Below, in pieces: positions 61,691 through 64,000 of a DNA stretch of 64,000 nucleotides. Below the pieces are notes generated by a model. The model was not told the origin of the DNA. It searched no databases and saw only the letters and a list, made by a program, of their open reading frames with translations. The stretch covers positions 372,001-436,000 of the forward strand of contig JARLHX010000375.1 in NCBI GenBank assembly GCA_031292035.1, given 5' to 3'. The translations under genes were made by a program, and so were the position numbers. How positions within the stretch are numbered: position 1 is the first letter of the stretch; every line of letters starts with the position of its first letter. The DNA is from Negativicutes bacterium. GTDB taxonomy: Bacteria; Bacillota_C; Negativicutes; Sporomusales_B; JARLHX01.

Positions 61691-63244
61691 TTGACAACAA
61701 TGCGAGAAGTCGTTGAAAGTTTCCGCAAACAAAATCAACGATATGAGCAAGGTGGCGGCCTAAAAAAGGTCGAAAAGCAGCGCCAGCAGGGCAAGCTGTT
61801 TGTCCGGGATCGGATCACCCAACTTTTTGATCCAGATACTTTTGTCGAACTCGACAAGTTTGTCGAACATCGCTGCACAGACTTCGGAATGGACAACCAA
61901 GAGGGCCCTGGCGACGGAGTCGTCACCGGGTACGGGAAAATCAACGGCCGTCTTGTGTATGTGTATGCCGACGACTTTACCGTGTTTGGTGGTTCCTTAG
62001 GCGAGATGCATTCTAACAAGATTTGCAAAGTGCTTGATTTAGCCCTGGAAACCGGTTCGCCGGTGATCAGTCTGCACGATTCGGGCGGCGGACGCATCCA
62101 AGAAGGGGTTGACGCCAAACACGGCTATGGCGAAATATTTTATCGCAACTCCATCATGTCCGGGGTAGTCCCTCAGATTTCCGCCATTATGGGGCCTTGT
62201 GCCGGTGGAGCGGTCTATTCTCCAGCACTGACAGATTTTATCGTAATGGTAGATAAGATGAGTTATATGTTCGTCACCGGCCCAAACGTCTGTAAAACAG
62301 CCCTAAACGAAATTGTAACCGAAGAAGACCTCGGCGGAGCACACACCCAAAGCGCCACCAGCGGAGTATCCCATTTCAAGGTTGACAACGAAGAAAACTG
62401 TTTTGCTGTCATCCGTTCCCTGTTAAGCTACCTGCCATCGAACAACCTGTCCCCTGTGCCGGAATACGCAAGCGGCGACGATCCCAACCGGGTGGTGGAC
62501 AGTCTGCTGGATTTGGTGCCGGTTGAAACTGATCGTGGTTATGACATCAAAGAAGTCATTGAATCCATCGTTGACAACAGCTCGTTTTTAGAAGTCCAGC
62601 CTTTGTTTGCCGCCAACATCGTGATCGGCTTCGCCCGGCTGGATGGCAAGCCTGTGGGCATTGTCGCTAATCAACCAAACTTTTTGGCGGGATGTATTGA
62701 CATCAACGCCTCTGACAAAGCGGCTCGATTTATTCGCTGTTGTGATGCCTTCAATATTCCGCTGGTTACCTTGGTCGATGTCCCGGGATTTTTGCCTGGC
62801 ACCAACCAGGAATATAACGGTATTATCCGCCATGGTGCAAAGATGCTGTATGCTTATTCTGAAGCCACTGTTCCCAAAATCACCATGGTGCTTCGCAAGG
62901 CTTACGGGGGAGCACAAAACGCCATGTGCAGCAAAGAACTCCGCGCCGATCAGCTGCTACTCTGGCCTACTGCCGAAATCGCCGTTATGGGGGCCGAAAG
63001 TGCGGTAAAAGTGATCTTCCGCAAAGAGATCGCTGCAGCGGAAGATCCAGAGAAGATCCGTCAGGAAAAGATCGAAGAATACCGGGAGAAATTCTCCACT
63101 CCGTTCGCGGCAGCGCGCCGTGGCTATGCGGACCGCATCATCGAACCACAGAATTCGCGGATCGAGCTCATTCGCGCCCTTGAAGCAACTAAAAACAAAC
63201 AAGTGAAACTCCCCTACAAGAAACATTCCAATCTTCCCCTGTAA
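61691..63244 (+). CDS. acyl-CoA carboxyltransferase subunit (MmdA/PccB family)
   Basis: 517 aa biotin-dependent carboxyltransferase: GDGVVTGYGKINGRLVYVYADDFTVFGGS, the first oxyanion region ISLHDSGGGRIQEGVD and MGPCAGGAVYSPALTDFIVMV, then VDVPGFLPGTNQEYNGIIRHGAKMLYAY and AYGGAQNAMCSKELRAD. Both acyl-CoA and carboxybiotin halves are present. Best matches by motif are methylmalonyl-CoA decarboxylase alpha and propionyl-CoA carboxylase beta. TTG 61691 lies 7 bases behind GGAGG; ATG 61700 is an alternative. Biotin carrier and membrane decarboxylase subunits are not in the window. Confidence 0.88.
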   Translation: MTTMREVVESFRKQNQRYEQGGGLKKVEKQRQQGKLFVRDRITQLFDPDTFVELDKFVEHRCTDFGMDNQEGPGDGVVTGYGKINGRLVYVYADDFTVFGGSLGEMHSNKICKVLDLALETGSPVISLHDSGGGRIQEGVDAKHGYGEIFYRNSIMSGVVPQISAIMGPCAGGAVYSPALTDFIVMVDKMSYMFVTGPNVCKTALNEIVTEEDLGGAHTQSATSGVSHFKVDNEENCFAVIRSLLSYLPSNNLSPVPEYASGDDPNRVVDSLLDLVPVETDRGYDIKEVIESIVDNSSFLEVQPLFAANIVIGFARLDGKPVGIVANQPNFLAGCIDINASDKAARFIRCCDAFNIPLVTLVDVPGFLPGTNQEYNGIIRHGAKMLYAYSEATVPKITMVLRKAYGGAQNAMCSKELRADQLLLWPTAEIAVMGAESAVKVIFRKEIAAAEDPEKIRQEKIEEYREKFSTPFAAARRGYADRIIEPQNSRIELIRALEATKNKQVKLPYKKHSNLPL

Positions 63245-63275
63245 GCAAAATTTATAATAACCGGAGGTATGACCA

Positions 63276-64000
63276 ATGCAAAAACCGTTAGAAGGTATCA
63301 AAGTCCTGGACATGACCCGCATTCTGTCCGGCCCTTACTGCTCAATGATGCTGGGTGATATGGGTGCCGATATAATAAAACTTGAACCATGGCCGAGTGG
63401 CGATGATTCGCGGGGCAACCCTCCGTTTGTCAAAGACGAGAGCATGTATTATGTGAGCTTGAATCGCGGCAAGCGCAGTTTCGTGGTCAACCTCAAGGAA
63501 GAGGCCGGCAAAGAAGTCTTTCGAAAATTAGTTAAAGAAGTAGACGTATTGATTGAGAATTTCCGTCCAGGCGCCATGACCAAACTCGGTTTAAACTACG
63601 ATAAAATCAAACACCTCAACCCCAAACTAATCTACTGCGCCATTTCAGGTTTTGGGCAAACCGGCCCGTATAAGGATCGAGCCGCCTATGATTCGGTCAT
63701 TCAGGCGATGGGCGGTATTATGAGCGTGACCGGTCAGGCGGGCGGGCAGCCTACTCGTGTCGGTACATCGATTGGCGATATCACCGCCGGGCTGTTTGCC
63801 GTCATCGGAATTCAAGGCGCCCTGCGGGTAGTGGAAAACGGCGGCCCCGGACAATTCATCGACATCAGCATGATGGATTGCCAGGTTGCCATTGTCGAGG
63901 GTCAAATCGCCCGGTATTTCGGTACAGGTAAAGTGCCTCAACCGGTAGGCAATCGCCATGCCACAGCCACTCCGTTTGATATGTTCAAAACGAAAAACGG
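63276..64000 (+). CDS. CaiB/BaiF (type III) CoA-transferase, 3' end outside window
   Basis: At least 241 aa visible, open to the window edge. KPLEGIKVLDMTRILSGPYCSMMLGDMGADIIKLEPWPSGDDSR, VLIENFRPGAMTKLGL, YCAISGFGQTGPYKDRAAYDSVIQAMGG and GQFIDISMMDCQVAIVEGQ, with the catalytic Asp in ISMMD, are type III CoA-transferase motifs. GGAGGTAT precedes the ATG. It is 31 bases behind the carboxyltransferase gene on the same strand, so the pair probably activates an organic acid as CoA thioester and then decarboxylates or carboxylates it. Confidence 0.92.
   Translation, partial: MQKPLEGIKVLDMTRILSGPYCSMMLGDMGADIIKLEPWPSGDDSRGNPPFVKDESMYYVSLNRGKRSFVVNLKEEAGKEVFRKLVKEVDVLIENFRPGAMTKLGLNYDKIKHLNPKLIYCAISGFGQTGPYKDRAAYDSVIQAMGGIMSVTGQAGGQPTRVGTSIGDITAGLFAVIGIQGALRVVENGGPGQFIDISMMDCQVAIVEGQIARYFGTGKVPQPVGNRHATATPFDMFKTKN

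Noticed and set aside
61407..61700. 97-codon minus-strand frame before the carboxyltransferase gene
   Set aside because: No motif or ribosome binding site; it runs across the candidate promoter and leader of the plus-strand gene. A different frame in the same stretch looks more protein-like.

Overview
The window looks like a chromosomal segment from an endospore-forming, Gram-negative-type (diderm) Firmicute, most probably Negativicutes/Sporomusaceae. This is an inference from gene content. Spore genes (spoIIP, gpr, yqfC, yqfD) sit beside an OstA/LptA-like periplasmic LPS-transport-type protein. Gene order is classically Firmicute (rpoD-dnaG, recO-yqzL-era-cdd-dgkA-ybeY-pgpH-phoH, hrcA-grpE-dnaK-dnaJ-prmA-rsmE-mtaB). 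An archaeal-like (group III) chaperonin lies inside the dnaK operon, as known from some anaerobic Firmicutes. Almost all genes are on the minus strand. The plus-strand genes are the OstA-like gene, an Fe-S aldo/keto reductase, rpsT, and the carboxyltransferase/CoA-transferase pair at the right end.

Layout. 1-9.4 kb: partial tRNA-Asn, rpoD and dnaG, dgt divergent from the OstA-like gene, ppsR, and glyQS behind a T-box leader. 9.4-24.3 kb: a DUF4342 protein, recO, a tiny yqzL gene, a CNNM/CBS membrane protein, DUF502, then era-cdd-dgkA-ybeY-pgpH-phoH-yqfD-yqfC, an orphan HerA-type ATPase, and an FloA/NfeD membrane cluster. 24.3-38.9 kb: yqeY, rpsU, HIT, mtaB, rsmE, prmA, dnaJ, dnaK, grpE, group III chaperonin and hrcA (CIRCE-controlled), then hemW and lepA. 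39-48 kb: Fe-S aldo/keto reductase, spoIIP, gpr, rpsT, a frameshifted holA, a Gly/Tyr-repeat mini-protein flanked by matching hairpins, and comEC.

48-56.5 kb is an accessory sugar module. It has a mannose-family PTS (IIA, IIB, IIC, IID), a zinc alcohol/polyol dehydrogenase, a class II ketose-bisphosphate aldolase, a HAD phosphatase/mutase, and a LevR-type sigma-54 activator. A near-perfect -24/-12 sigma-54 promoter precedes IIA, so the regulatory circuit can be read directly from the DNA. 56.5-61.3 kb is a respiratory module: a twin-arginine-exported DMSO-reductase-family molybdoenzyme with its four-cluster Fe-S subunit, membrane anchor and dedicated TorD-like chaperone. The window ends with a biotin-dependent-type carboxyltransferase (MmdA/PccB family) followed by a type III CoA-transferase cut by the window edge.

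Points most worth attention are the group III chaperonin inserted between hrcA and grpE, the single-base frameshift in holA at an A-run, the CxxC/GGY mini-protein between two reverse-complementary hairpins, the CNNM gene that has a good ribosome binding site but no canonical start codon, and the fully legible sigma-54/LevR sugar module of unknown substrate. No CRISPR array, prophage or intact insertion sequence was seen.
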